A stretch of 64,000 nucleotides of DNA from Zygnema cylindricum (taxonomy: Eukaryota; Streptophyta; Zygnematophyceae; Zygnematales; Zygnemataceae), in NCBI GenBank assembly GCA_037447655.1, contig JBBHKE010003281.1, positions 62,001 to 126,000 of the forward strand, written 5' to 3'. The translations under genes and the position numbers were made by a program. Positions within the stretch are counted from its first letter, which is position 1; each line of letters opens with the position of its first letter. Below, piece by piece: positions 1-10,067 of this stretch. Below the pieces are notes generated by a model. That model made no database searches. It worked only from the letters and a program-made list of their open reading frames with translations, and was not told the DNA's origin.

Positions 1-322
1 TACTACACCAACTGAAGATGAAGATGATGCTGGAGTAGTCATCACAGAATTCAGATAAGCAAGAAGCTCTCACAGATGCTCAAAAAAATACACACAACTT
101 TGGAACACAGCCAAAGACAAATTAGGCAACCAAATGGCCTACAAATCTGACACAATGCAGATAATACACAAATGAACACAAGTGCAAATTTACACAGAAA
201 TCTGCAAACATGGTTTATGGTTTCATTCCAGTCAAAATGGGTTTTTTGACACAAGAAAAACCCTCTTATTTTTTCATAGCTATAATAACATCCACGTAAT
301 ATGACAAACGAAGGTTCATGGA
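1..322. other. No recognisable gene
   Basis: AT-rich DNA with no domain, tRNA or LTR motif I can recognise. A 93-codon minus-strand reading frame is open at 51-332, but its translation is hydrophobic and Cys-rich, resembles no family I know, and has no supporting signal such as a splice site. I treat it as chance. Confidence 0.5.
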
Positions 323-1007
323 CCAGCGACAAAACAACCAGGGCATTGTAAGGCCATTCAATGAGACAGAAACAACATTACAACGAATTCAGCGAGGAGA
401 AACTCTCTGTTTTGTTGGAGATGATGATGAAGGGTTTTCGCTGCTAGATTTCCATCCAGCGACGACACAACCTTTGCTTTCCAGGAGATGATGATGAAGT
501 TGTTTCGTCGCTGGATTTCCATCCAGCGACAACACAACCTATGTTTTTTCGGAGATGATAAGAAAGTTGTTTCGCCGCTGGATATCCATCTACCGACAAC
601 ACAACCTGTGCTTTGTCGGAGATGATGATGAAGCTGTTTCGTTGTTGGATTTCCATCCAGCGACGACACAACCTCTATTTTTCTGAGATGATAAGAAAGA
701 TTTTTTACCGTTGGATTTCCATCTACCAACGAGAGAACCTTTGCTTTGTCAGAGATGATGATGTTGTTTCGTTGCTCGATTTCCATCCAACAACGACACA
801 ACCTTTGTTTTTTTTGAGATGATAAGAAAGTTGTTTCCCCGTTGGATTTCCATCTATCGACGACACAACCTCTATTTTGTCATAGAAGATGATGAAGTAG
901 TTTCACCGCTGGATTTCCATTTAGCGACAACACAACCTTTGCTTTCTCAAAGATGATAAGAAAGTTTTTTCGTTGCTGGATTTGCGACAACAAATTCTTG
1001 TCGCTGG
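323..1007. mobile_element. Foldback/MITE-like element with short inverted ends
   Basis: The segment opens with CCAGCGACAA (323-332) and closes with its exact inverse TTGTCGCTGG (998-1007). The interior is an array of units, each containing the same CGTCGCTGG core as an inverted repeat. No transposase is encoded, so this would be a non-autonomous element. No clean target duplication is visible at the two ends, so the exact boundaries are uncertain. Similar CGTCG-rich palindromic DNA lies at 8861-8900 plus 21742-21781 and near 25510, which suggests a wider family. Confidence 0.5.
415..990. repeat. Tandem array, about 66-bp units, each with a hairpin
   Basis: Eight to nine degenerate units with a period of about 66-67 bp (TCCATC landmarks near 451, 518, 585, 652, 718, 782, 849 and 917). 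The best units contain an inverted repeat with arms CGTCGCTGGAT and ATCCAGCGACG around a 3-4 base loop. Because 66 bp is 22 codons, the minus strand stays open across much of the array and reads as a repeating 22-residue unit (for example in 358-801). That reading frame is probably a by-product of the period. Confidence 0.75.
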
Positions 1008-1928
1008 AGGGGCCACCATTAAATAGTGTAGTGAATATGTTGTTTAGGAAAATAACAACTTATCAATGTCCTATAAGGATGATGAACAAACTTATTCAAG
1101 CATATTCGTCGCTGATGAGTTTAGGATGTGTTGTTTTGGAAAGCTTTAGTCCTCTCTAAGCCTCGAGTGTGAGGGAGAGAGAGTTTCACGACTTAGCATA
1201 TGTTTGGTTGTAATTTCGTTTTATTACACACCAGAATTGATGTTCCACTAGATCGGTATGGAGTACACCTTTGTATACACTCCCGAGACATAAGTCACTA
1301 CAAGAAAGAAGACACTCCAGAATATCCGGTTGTTGGTGCATAGATACACTTGAGGACAAAATGGCACATGGAGATTTATCTACGTTGCCGAATCTGATAT
1401 GTACGCGGCGGACGCAGACGGCCGACAAATGCTGGTTCGTGTGAACCACATACACAACAAATGACGTGGCATATAGAATCCTACTCCTTTGTAAATATCT
1501 AGTTAAGTAGATGTTTGTCTTTGTGTGGTTAGCTCATTAGTAAAGGAATCTTTTCGTATGACGTACCTTGTTCGGTTCCAGCCGTAGGTATTTATTGTAT
1601 GGCTGGTATGCCTCCATACGTTCAGCAGCATAGGCTTCAGTGTATATTAGTAGGACTTAGACAATTTTGAAGGTATGAACACTTTGTAGGCAAAATCTGT
1701 ACAGCCTGTTTTTGGCATTTTTATCTGAAAATATCTCACAGATCTGTGGGCAACATTACTTGTAATTTTTGTTTGTGTGATCATCTTGATATTATCTACA
1801 TCGTGGTAGATTTACAGATCTATTATGTCTCTAATTTGGGTTTTATCAACTGTTCAAGGTGATGTGTTCAAGGTGCTGTATTTTCAGACCGGTTTTTGTG
1901 AAAGTTTCTTGTTTGGTTTGGTTCTGAG
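1008..1928 (+). other. Probable copia-2 5' LTR and leader, boundaries unclear
   Basis: No coding sequence. The 1640-1928 part resembles in layout the segment just upstream of the other copia-2 Gag start near 29646: an AGGACTTAG block (1657-1665), a T-rich stretch with TGTAGGCAAAA, then G/T-rich sequence up to the Gag ATG. I cannot find a TG start or a second LTR copy to delimit it. The segment 1008-1640 shows nothing I can name. Confidence 0.4.
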
Positions 1929-4014
1929 ATGACTACACCGGCATCCTCATCGTCTTCGGTTCCGGTTGTTGTCTCAGAAAATTAGGTCACGGGCCCGCCT
2001 TCACGAATTCCGGTTTTTTATGGGAGAGAATATCTGTATTGGGCAGATCTTGTTAGGCTTTGTACAAGTGAAGCTTTTTGATGTTGTTGATGGATCTATG
2101 GTAGAAACTGATGTAAACTATGATCTGATGTAAACTATGATAAAAAGAATGAGCAAGCTAATCATCTAATAAAATTAATGATATCTAACGAGCTGCATAT
2201 GACATACATTCAGGATTCTAAAGCATAAAAGATTTGGGATGCTTTGAAAAAGACATATTCTAAGGCTAATACAGAACATGAGATTATAACTGCTGGGCAA
2301 ATCTGGGAATATAAGTATACACGCTGAAGCATGGCAGAATATTGCAATCAATTTAGACTTCTAGTTGCAGAAACTGCATGTTCAAGTGGTTCATCTCCTG
2401 AGTATCACCAAACAATAATTTTAGTGAGGGGGCTTCCTACTGAGTATAAAGGTGCCTATGATGAACTGAAAAAATTGGATAAGACACAGTGGAATTTAGC
2501 TACAGCTATAGAGTATGTGCTAGAAGAAGAAGCTAATCAGCTGGCAATCAATTGTGGAAAGCCACATGTAGCTTACAATGCTCAGTTTTACAGAGATAAT
2601 AGATTCCAAGGAAATCAGTCTTTTCGGCAATATAACAGGTGTGTCAATTGCTATAATAATGGTCATTTGTACAATTTTGTCCTTTGAATATAAAAGCGTG
2701 TGAAACAGGTTCTTATCGTAAAGGATGGAAGGTGAGAGGAGCTCTATTTACACCGAAACCTCCGAGCAAAACTTCGGCTTTTTCAGCGGAGGAAAAGGAA
2801 CCGGTGAAGGAGATGGAGAAGGAGAAATCAGAGGTTGTCAGTTTTCCTAAAATTGACAACACCGAGTTCTTTGCTATGGCAAAGATGATGGAGGGAGAGA
2901 AAGATCTCCGGTGGATTTTGGACTCTGGGAGTTCCTCCCATATGTGTTGGGACAAATGCTGTTTCAAGGATATGAGACCTATCCCTACTCGTCAAATTTT
3001 TTATGTTTGTGGTGCCACGGTGGAAGCTAATGCTAAGGGTACCATAGATCTGAATTGTGAGGTAGATGGCAAAGCTGTAAAAAGAACTTTGCATGATGTT
3101 TTATATGTGCATAAATTTAACAAAAAAATGTTTCTACCTCAGTTGCAGAGAGTAAAGGTTTTGATGTTCTTCAGAGCAAAGGCAAAAAGATAGTAAGCAA
3201 GGATGGGAGAGAAGCCTTAGTGGGAACTAGAGGCCCAAACATGTTGTATCGGATGGACCTGGTTAATAAAGTTGATTTTGTGTACTCGAGTGTCCTTTCT
3301 GAAAATGTTTTGTGGAATAAAAGGCTTGGGCATGTTCATAATGAGAGGCTTGAAAAGATGGTGAAGACTAATATGATAGAAGGTGTCAAGCTTGGTGAAA
3401 AGGAATCCCGTGTTTGTGATGTTTGTGCTCTAGGAAAGCTTCATAAGCTTCCTCTACCACAGACTTCAGATTATCGAGCAAAAGGTCTTCTCGGCCTTAT
3501 CCAATCGGATGTATGGGGACTGGCCAAAGTTCCTTACCTTGGTGGAAGGAAATACCTTGTTACCTTCACTGATGACTACTCACGTTTCAGCCGAGTGTAC
3601 TTTATGAGGGAGAAGTGGGAGGTCTTCACACATTTCAAGCATTTCTTGATTTGGGCGGAGAAACGTCATGGAAAATCGATCCTTGCTTTGCGATTTGACA
3701 ACGGTGGAGAGTATGTGTCAAATACCTTTGCTGAATACTTGAAAAAAAATGGAATTTCTCATGAGTTTACTGTTCCTTACACTCCGGAACAGAATGGTGT
3801 GGCTGAAAGACTAAATATGACTTTGACTGAATGTGCTATATCTATGATGATAGATAAAGGTGTAGATCCAAAATTTTGGGGGGAAGCTTTTCAGTATGCT
3901 TGTTACATTATAAATATAATTCAAACGAGATTTTTGAAGGATAAAACACCTTATGAAATGTGGACAAGAAGGAAGCCGAATGTTAGTCACTTTAGAGTGT
4001 TTGGAAGTAAGTGA
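1929..4014 (+). pseudogene. Copia-2 Gag-protease-integrase, broken
   Basis: This is the 5' two thirds of a Ty1/copia polyprotein. The Gag start ATG is at 1929. A stop follows after about 18 codons, just before a decayed copy of the primer-site sequence that still reads VTGPPSRIPVF. Gag continues in pieces to a zinc knuckle near 2640-2685 whose last Cys is lost by a frameshift. The protease motif ILDSGSSSHM lies near 2915. The integrase region (3220-4014) has the HHCC N-terminus (KRLGHVH, then CDVCALGK) and all three catalytic acidic positions (QSDVWG, FDNGGEY, PEQNGVAERLN). The frame ends abruptly at FGSK near 4014, where it joins RT sequence of another family. These domains would package and process the retrotransposon RNA and insert its cDNA, but this copy is not functional. 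Confidence 0.85.
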
Positions 4015-4021
4015 TTTATGT

Positions 4022-5459
4022 TGGATAACCTTCCAAATTGGAACAGATAACACCATTGAGCGCTACAAGGCCCGGTTAGTGGCAAAAGGATTTACACTGA
4101 AAGAGGGAATCAACTACGAGGAAACCTTTGCCCCGGTTGTCAGATTTCCCTCCGTCCGTATACTTCTCAGTTTGGCAGCAGCGAAAGAGATAGAGGTGCA
4201 CTAGATAGACATCAAGACAACCTTTTTGCATGGAGAATTGGAAGAGGAGATCTTCATGCGAGAACCCGAAGGATTTGTAGAGCAAGGAGATGAGAGTAAG
4301 GTATGCTGGTTGATTAAATCTCTTTATGGTTTGAAGCAGGCGCCTCGACAGTGGAATAAGAAGCTTGATGAGTTTCTTACCGGTCCGGGATATATCCGGA
4401 TCAGCTCAGATCACTCAATCTATGTTTTCGAAGATGAGGAGGGTTTTATATTTATTGCAATTTATGTTGATGATTTGCTTGTTTTAAGTAAATCAATGGA
4501 AAAAATTAATAAAATGAAAACCGATCTTAAAGGGAGATTTGAAATGAAGGATATGGGGAAAGCAAAATATATTTTGGGAATTCAAGTAGAAAGAGACCGA
4601 GGAAAAAAGATTATAAGACTGACTGAGCGAGAAGCAATAGGGAACATGTTGGAAAAATTTCAGATGGATAAGGCTAATAGTTGTACAACTCCAATAAAGT
4701 TAAAGAAGGGAAGTGAGGGGAGTGTGGAAGAAGGAATCATAATCTAAGACGAAAATTCAGGTCCAAAAGAACAAAAGTACAGGCAATCTATTCCTTACAG
4801 GCAAGTAGTGGGAAGCCTAATCTTTTTTATAAATTCTACCCGGTCAGATTTAGCTGCAGCTATAGAAGTGCTGAGTAGAAGTCTAAATGCTCCCACTAAG
4901 AGAGATTACGAGGCAGCTAAAAGAGTCCTTAGATATTTGATAGGAACTAGGGATCTATGGTTGCATTTGGGTGGAGGGAATACTGACATCACTACTTGGA
5001 GTGATGCCAGTTATGGTGATGCTCCGATGAGGAGATGTACTTCTGGATATGTATTATATGTGGGTGATGGGGCTTGTTGCTGGAGTAGCAAACAGCAAAA
5101 GGTTATTGCTTAGTCCACCACGGGTCTTGAGTATATGGCTTCTTGCTCTGCTGTAAAAGAATTGATGTGGGTCAAGTCTTTGCTTGATGAGCTTGGTCAC
5201 CTTAAGGGTGGTGTGCATAATTTTTTTTTGTGATAATCAGGCAGCAATCGCTATTGCTGCCATTGCTAAACATCATTTTAAAACCAAACAAATGGACATT
5301 AGACTTAGCTTTGGTAGATAGAAGGTGGAAAACAAAATAATCGGTTTAAGGTAAAGACCATATAGCGAGATGGTAGCAGATATGATGACCAAACCTGTAC
5401 CTTCCCCTAAGCTAAATTTCTGCAAGGAGAAGTGTGGTCTAAAATTAAAGAGTGACTAG
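4022..5459 (+). pseudogene. Copia-1 reverse transcriptase and RNase H, broken
   Basis: The homology to copia RT starts abruptly at the [16 protein letters not shown] block, so the integrase C-terminal region and RT N-terminal linker are missing. In-frame stops occur at 4202-4204 and 4745-4747. The polymerase core IAIYVDDLLVLS is intact near 4455-4495. The RNase H part runs from TTWSDASYGDAPMRRCTSG (near 4990) to the terminal LKSD and stop at 5457-5459, with a further stop at 5111 and a frame disruption near 5220. Sequence and spacing match the copia-1 elements at 15577 and 32244, not the copia-2 integrase directly upstream. Confidence 0.85.
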
Positions 5460-5472
5460 AAAATGAGAGGAG

Positions 5473-6540
5473 TGTGGAAATTAATGGTTCTTTTAGTATA
5501 GTCTATGTCTAAAATGAAATGGAAAAAAGAAGCCGAGGCAGTTTGCCTCTAACTCCTATCTTCAACTCCCATACTTGTTGAAGTCACTGAAGGTTGAAGA
5601 GGGAGCTAGAGCCATTGCTGCCTTTGCTGTCCAGAGAGAGACAAGCAGTTGTATTTAGTAGGTTTACTAAAAGGACACTTGACAGGCCCAAGATTTGATC
5701 CTCGTACCTACCGTCCGTCAAGTTAGCCGGTAGCGGTTAGCTTTATCCTAAAAGTCTTAGACCAATGATAAGTGTATATGGTTTGACAAATAGTTAAATA
5801 GTTAGACGTGAACTAATTCATGTAACAAAAACTATATACGTCATGCATAGATACAATTTTTTAAAGTACGGAGTAGGGTACGGTTTTGAAACGGATACCG
5901 TGAATTTTGAAAGCGAAACAAATATCACGCAAGTATTTATGACGGCTATGATTGAAACCTGGTTTTTATCGAACGGCCACGAAGGGTGGCGAGATAGTGG
6001 AATACGAGTCTGGCATTTTGCGGTCATCGCCACATTGATTAACACGTGGCACAACAACATTGGATTACGACATCTTTGGAGATTAGAGGAACGAATCCAA
6101 ATATGACATGTATCGACTTGTTGGCCATGTTGTACAATGGCCGTAGAGAAAGTACACCGGCACTTGTACCTTTCTGTACGACACAATATTATGATTGGTG
6201 CCGTACTTCAGTAGATAGAGTTTTAGAGAGAGATAATACTTAGAAAAATTTGGTAGATAGGACCCTCTCTCCGAAAGAGCTTCTGTACAAAAGATCAACT
6301 TTGACCCTCCATAACTTACTGCTCAGAGGAGCAGATTCAAAGATTCTTTTTGCTATCGACTCAAAGATTCTTTTTGCTATCGACTCAGGGGAGTTTTGCC
6401 TTCACAAAGGCGAAGGTGGTCAAAGTTTTTGTCTGTCAGGGTGGCATTTATTCTTGCTGAAACACAAAGGGGTCAAGGTTATCCTAGAGGCTTTGTGTGA
6501 GCTGCCTACTCTGAGGACTTATGGAGGTCTCAGGGTTGCG
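5473..6540 (+). repeat. Copia-1 3' LTR
   Basis: Begins TGTGGAAATTAATGG right after a purine-rich tract (AGAGGAG) and ends near GGTCTCAGGGTTGCG; other family members end in TTTCA. It is about 1.07 kb, the size of the family's other LTRs. It carries the shared modules: U3 hairpin (about 5540-5625), antisense tRNA-like block (about 5690-5762), GTAC cluster (6120-6215) and R/U5 hairpins. An 18-base stretch is duplicated at about 6340-6378 (CAAAGATTCTTTTTGCTATC repeats). No matching 5' LTR is in the window. Confidence 0.8.
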
Positions 6541-6889
6541 GTACATTGCAGCAATACATATAAATCCATGCTACACACACAGTCAAATTTTGAACACCAC
6601 ATTAACAACATCTCAAGGTAAATAAATAATAAATTATTAAAATACATCCAATTCCACAATATAGAAGACACGTAACCTTCAGAAAAACCGAAATTGTATT
6701 ATCCCATAATAATACCATACACACATATGAAATCTGGTTTATCCTATGAAGTGAATAATGCTAAACTTCATGCAATCCCTACGTTAATCTGCCACAAGTT
6801 TGACTACTATTCCCACTCTATAATTAAACTACCATTCCCAAACTTAGATCCCTAAAAAAACAAACAATATGTAGTCATATAATATCTTT

Positions 6890-7540
6890 AAAACTCGTTG
6901 CCGCTCATCCCTCCCTCGCTGAAATTGCATCTTGTTGACTGTCGGCATCTTCAATATTTTGGAGGAATTCTCTTCCCCTCGGGCAACGAGGTTCCACAAC
7001 CTCGCCTTCGAAGTGGTTGCGATACTTGGGATTATGTCTCACAATTTATGTGTGAGCATTTCTTTTTCCCACCGTCTATCACGTAAAAACAAGCCACATT
7101 GAATCATTGTTTTTCTTGCATAACTCATCCCATTTTTGTCTCTCATCGCATTAACCTCTCGGATAGAGTCCCTTACCAATTTTAGAAAAAATGCTTTACC
7201 GGGTCTAACAAATTTTCCGGACCATCGACAGCTTGAAGGTTTAGCCTATTGCTTGGTCTCTATTCCTTTCACTTTCCAACTGTCCCATATGCGACTCCAC
7301 ATGTCTTTGATTTTAGAAATCACGAAAGAGTCGGCCGGTTGAACAAGATGCGTTGCATTTGGTGGAAAATAGTGTAAAACGGTGTTTTTGGCTTGTAAAA
7401 CTTGTTCCAACTTATCGGACATATTATGACCCTCACAGTTGTCCAGGAACATAATTTTTTGTCATCCATCTCGATCCCCTCGATAAGACCTTACATTTTC
7501 AAACCATTGTGGGAATACCGTTTTATCATTTCAACCCTTC
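6890..7540 (-). pseudogene. Pogo-like transposase, C-terminal exon
   Basis: Read on the minus strand, this holds the second catalytic block of a DDE transposase: MFLDNCEGHN followed by LHYFPPNATHLVQPADSFVI and KIKDMW. It is preceded by TVFPQWFENVRSYRGDRDG and a stop where Trp would be expected. Past the stop after IETKQ, another stretch continues with GKFVRPGKAFFLKLVRDSIR and NAMRDKNGMSYARKTMI, which fits the conserved C-terminus of pogo-type transposases from oomycetes, algae and similar genomes. It ends in a Lys/Arg-rich stretch near 6900. The protein would cut and paste its own DNA transposon. This copy is dead (at least two stops). Confidence 0.75.
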
Positions 7541-7861
7541 GGACCGGTGTGATAACAAACACATGAAAAGATATATAATAGACAAAAAGAGGAAAAAAAA
7601 TACATTATATATTGCTTGCATAAATTTGCCTTATAGGGAAACTAAGCTACCTGTACGATAGGTAGCCTATAATAGGAGTCATTGTCTAAGATAAGAGAAG
7701 TTAGAGAGTTAAAGAACGAAAATGTCCTAATGATATAGTGGGAGAGAGAGGGAGAAGGTATGCGAGGGCAAGGTAAAGAGATATAGATATAATATGAGGC
7801 ACAAATAGATAGATGGAGAGAAATAGAGAGACCTTCATCAAAGACAAAAAAACATCAAAAT

Positions 7862-8157
7862 AAAAATGAAAACATTAGATGAGGCACAAAAAACACACCC
7901 GGGACGGTGTCTAGTAAACCTTTTATCGGGTAATTTCTGCCACGATTTGCAAAAATTATCATCGTGTTCTCGATACGAGCGTTCACCCCCTCCACTGATT
8001 TACACCATGAGAGTCATGGATTCACCTCCTCCGGCGACGTCGACGTATTTCACCACATCATCCCCTCGAAACCCCAAAGTCTTTCCATTATCAGTGTTGA
8101 CGGTCATGTTTGTTTCATCCATGTTTTCTATAAGGTCTTGGTTGAAAATTCCTGATA
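7862..8157 (-). pseudogene. Pogo-like transposase, catalytic core exon
   Basis: The minus strand encodes ENMDETNMTV, DNGKTLGFRGDDVVKYVDV and AGGGESMTLMV, which is the first catalytic Asp block of this transposase class (family pattern DE-H/N, DNGRTLGF, VKYADV, SGGEGMT). After a stop and a frameshift near 8005 it resumes with NARIENTMIIFANRG and NYPIKGLLDTVPGVFF. An acceptor-like TATATCAG precedes the exon near 8155. Overlapping plus-strand frames here are shadows. The following exon with the second Asp lies at 6890-7540. Confidence 0.75.
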
Positions 8158-8449
8158 TACATGCGGCGGCAAACCAAAAAAAGATTAGTTTTTTTTAGTA
8201 TATGTCGTTAAGTAGGGAATACAACGAAAACAAAACAAAACCCTAGAAAGGAAACATCATTATAATATGTTCATAATGAAAAATGACTCATCGGATTCAA
8301 ACCCCCGCTTCAGAACGCCCATGTAGTAGGTTACGGTACGCTCAATGTATTCCTCTTTCTCATGACTATATTGTAGTTTCCCTTTTTGGGCACGCACAAA
8401 GATGTTGTGCTTCTCTTGACACCTTTCTACCCACCTTTTATTTATTACT

Positions 8450-8751
8450 GGATGTATTTTGGACCTGTCATTGTTGAACCACTCCGCTCCCCAGCGATGT
8501 CCCCGATAATTGTGGTGGACATCTTGATACCCGCTTACTTAAAACGTTCAAAATATGAAAGTAACTCCTCGTGTATAACGGTGACCAAAGCGACTACCTT
8601 CTTTCCTCGTCCAGGCAAAGCCTTGGTAACGACCACAAATCTCCTCCCAAAACTAAAAGTAGAGAATATTTGGGTTGTCTCTCGTATTTCATCAAGCGTG
8701 GACCTCCTCTCTACCCACCATCGCTTGGCCTTTTGGTACCATGTACACAAT
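8450..8751 (-). pseudogene. Pogo-like transposase, N-terminal/HTH exon
   Basis: The minus-strand product starts YQKAKRWWVERRSTLDEIR and continues through PGRGKKVVALVTVIHEELL and SYFERFK to a stop at 8535. The same frame then reads AGIKMSTTIIGDIAG, as expected for the 'E-F-R-AG-K' segment of the family. This is the DNA-binding helical part that precedes the catalytic core. It begins at the KAKRWW motif without a start codon, so it must be an internal exon. Its expected upstream partner (ending TRVYGT) lies at 25854-26238, on the other side of the nested retroelements. Confidence 0.65.
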
Positions 8752-8860
8752 AAACAATGTAAAAAGATAAATTGAGTACCATGATGTGTGTCACTTCATT
8801 ATTCATAATGGTAAGCAGTATACCAATTTGAAGTGACAGTAAAATGAAACAGGAATATTC

Positions 8861-8900
8861 AGCGACGAAGTGTTACTGTCTCAATTTTAGTGACGACGAA
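8861..8900. repeat. Left arm of a palindromic repeat split by the solo LTR
   Basis: The sequence GCGACGAAGTGTTACTGTC...TAGTGACGACG is roughly an inverse of 21742-21781 (GTCGTCGCTATATTTGAG...CACAGTCGTC). With the LTR removed, the two arms would form an imperfect foldback repeat at the insertion site. Confidence 0.45.
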
Positions 8901-9048
8901 TGTTGAAATCACTAGATTTATGGAGAATTTTCTAGGGCTGAATAGCTTAATAGAAAAGGAAAAGAAAAGCGCAAGCAGTATGCCTCCACCTCTTTCCTCT
9001 ATGCCCCATACTTGTTGTAGTCACTGAAGGAGAGAGAGAGCGGTGGAG

Positions 9049-10054
9049 TGCAATTCTGTGTCCTCCATTGGACTACAAAATATAGGAAGCCTTTAGATAT
9101 TATTTAACTAACCCACTTCAAGCCACAACCACTGTTGCCCAAGAAGGCAAACTGACAATTTAACTGCGCCCTTGTGCAGCCTAGACTCCCCTGAGTCTGT
9201 AGCAAAAAGACTTACTGAAAAAGGCCAACCATCCGATAAGTTATGAGTTGGCAAAAATGCCAAGTTTATACAAACTCTCAAAGGGAGAGAGGTACCTATC
9301 TACCAAATTCTCTAAGTCCTAAATCCCTCTCACAACCCTTATCTATTGAAGTAAGAACTAATCAAATCACTGTAGGGTACAGAAAAGTACTAGGGCCGAT
9401 GTACTTTGGGTACGACCTATGTACGGCAGCGCCATAAAGTGGACGCGTGTCCACTTTTAACTTGTCCTTATGTTCGTCGGAATCCGTGCGACCAAATGTC
9501 ATCCCTCCGCGTGGCGCCACGTCATGCCACGTCCATAAACGCCAAAGTGACCATTTCGCGATCTCGGTAGTGATATACGCCGTCGGATTTAATCTGACAT
9601 TAAATGTTCGTCGTCAAAACAAATGTCCGATTCATTTGCTTTCGTGCGAGATAATGTTTGCACTATATAACATTGGTTCTATGTTCTTCAGTTCGTCATC
9701 GCGTTAATTAGAATCATGGTTTTAATAGTGTTTATATAATTATCAAACCTAATGTACCCTAACGGACTTCTACGACTGACTGGTTAGAGCTTACGGCTAC
9801 GCCGCGCTCTGCTGGTCAGAGGTTCGAGTTTTGCAGGACTCAACCTTTTGTTGAGAGTGACATATGTCACTCTTTAGTTTTGCCTGCTTAAGCTAGGACA
9901 GCCATGGCACAGCCACCCTCTCTATCCCTCATTGACTACGACAAGTATGGTGGGTAGAGAGAGGAGGTGGAGGCAGGCTGTCCGCCTTTTCCTTTCTTCT
10001 ATTTGTACTAAATTTAGACCTAAAAAATACCATATAAACCAAATAATTTCAACA
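9049..10054 (-). repeat. 3' LTR of copia element C
   Basis: In element orientation it begins TGTTGAAATTATTTGG after the polypurine tract (AATAAGGGGAT) and ends AGAATTGCA. It carries the antisense tRNA-like module at 9778-9850 and the U3 hairpin at about 9905-9990. It is one base longer than the 5' copy. Confidence 0.9.
9778..9850 (+). promoter_or_regulatory. Antisense tRNA-like module (A and B box) in LTR
   Basis: TGGTTAGAGCT fits a pol III A box, and AGGTTCGAGTTT follows about 45 bases later as a B-box match. It lies on the strand opposite to LTR transcription, as in every other LTR here. The equivalent block in the 5' LTR is at 15085-15160. No complete cloverleaf can be folded by eye. Confidence 0.5.
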
Positions 10055-10067
10055 ATCCCCTTATTTT

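Noticed and set aside
358-801. 147-codon minus-strand ORF with a 22-residue repeat
   Set aside because: It follows the 66-bp period of the tandem array and has no other sign of coding.
1296-1307. CACTACAAGAAA, identical to the ends of CACTA DNA transposons
   Set aside because: Only one copy, no inverse partner within the window and no transposase; a 12-base match alone is weak.
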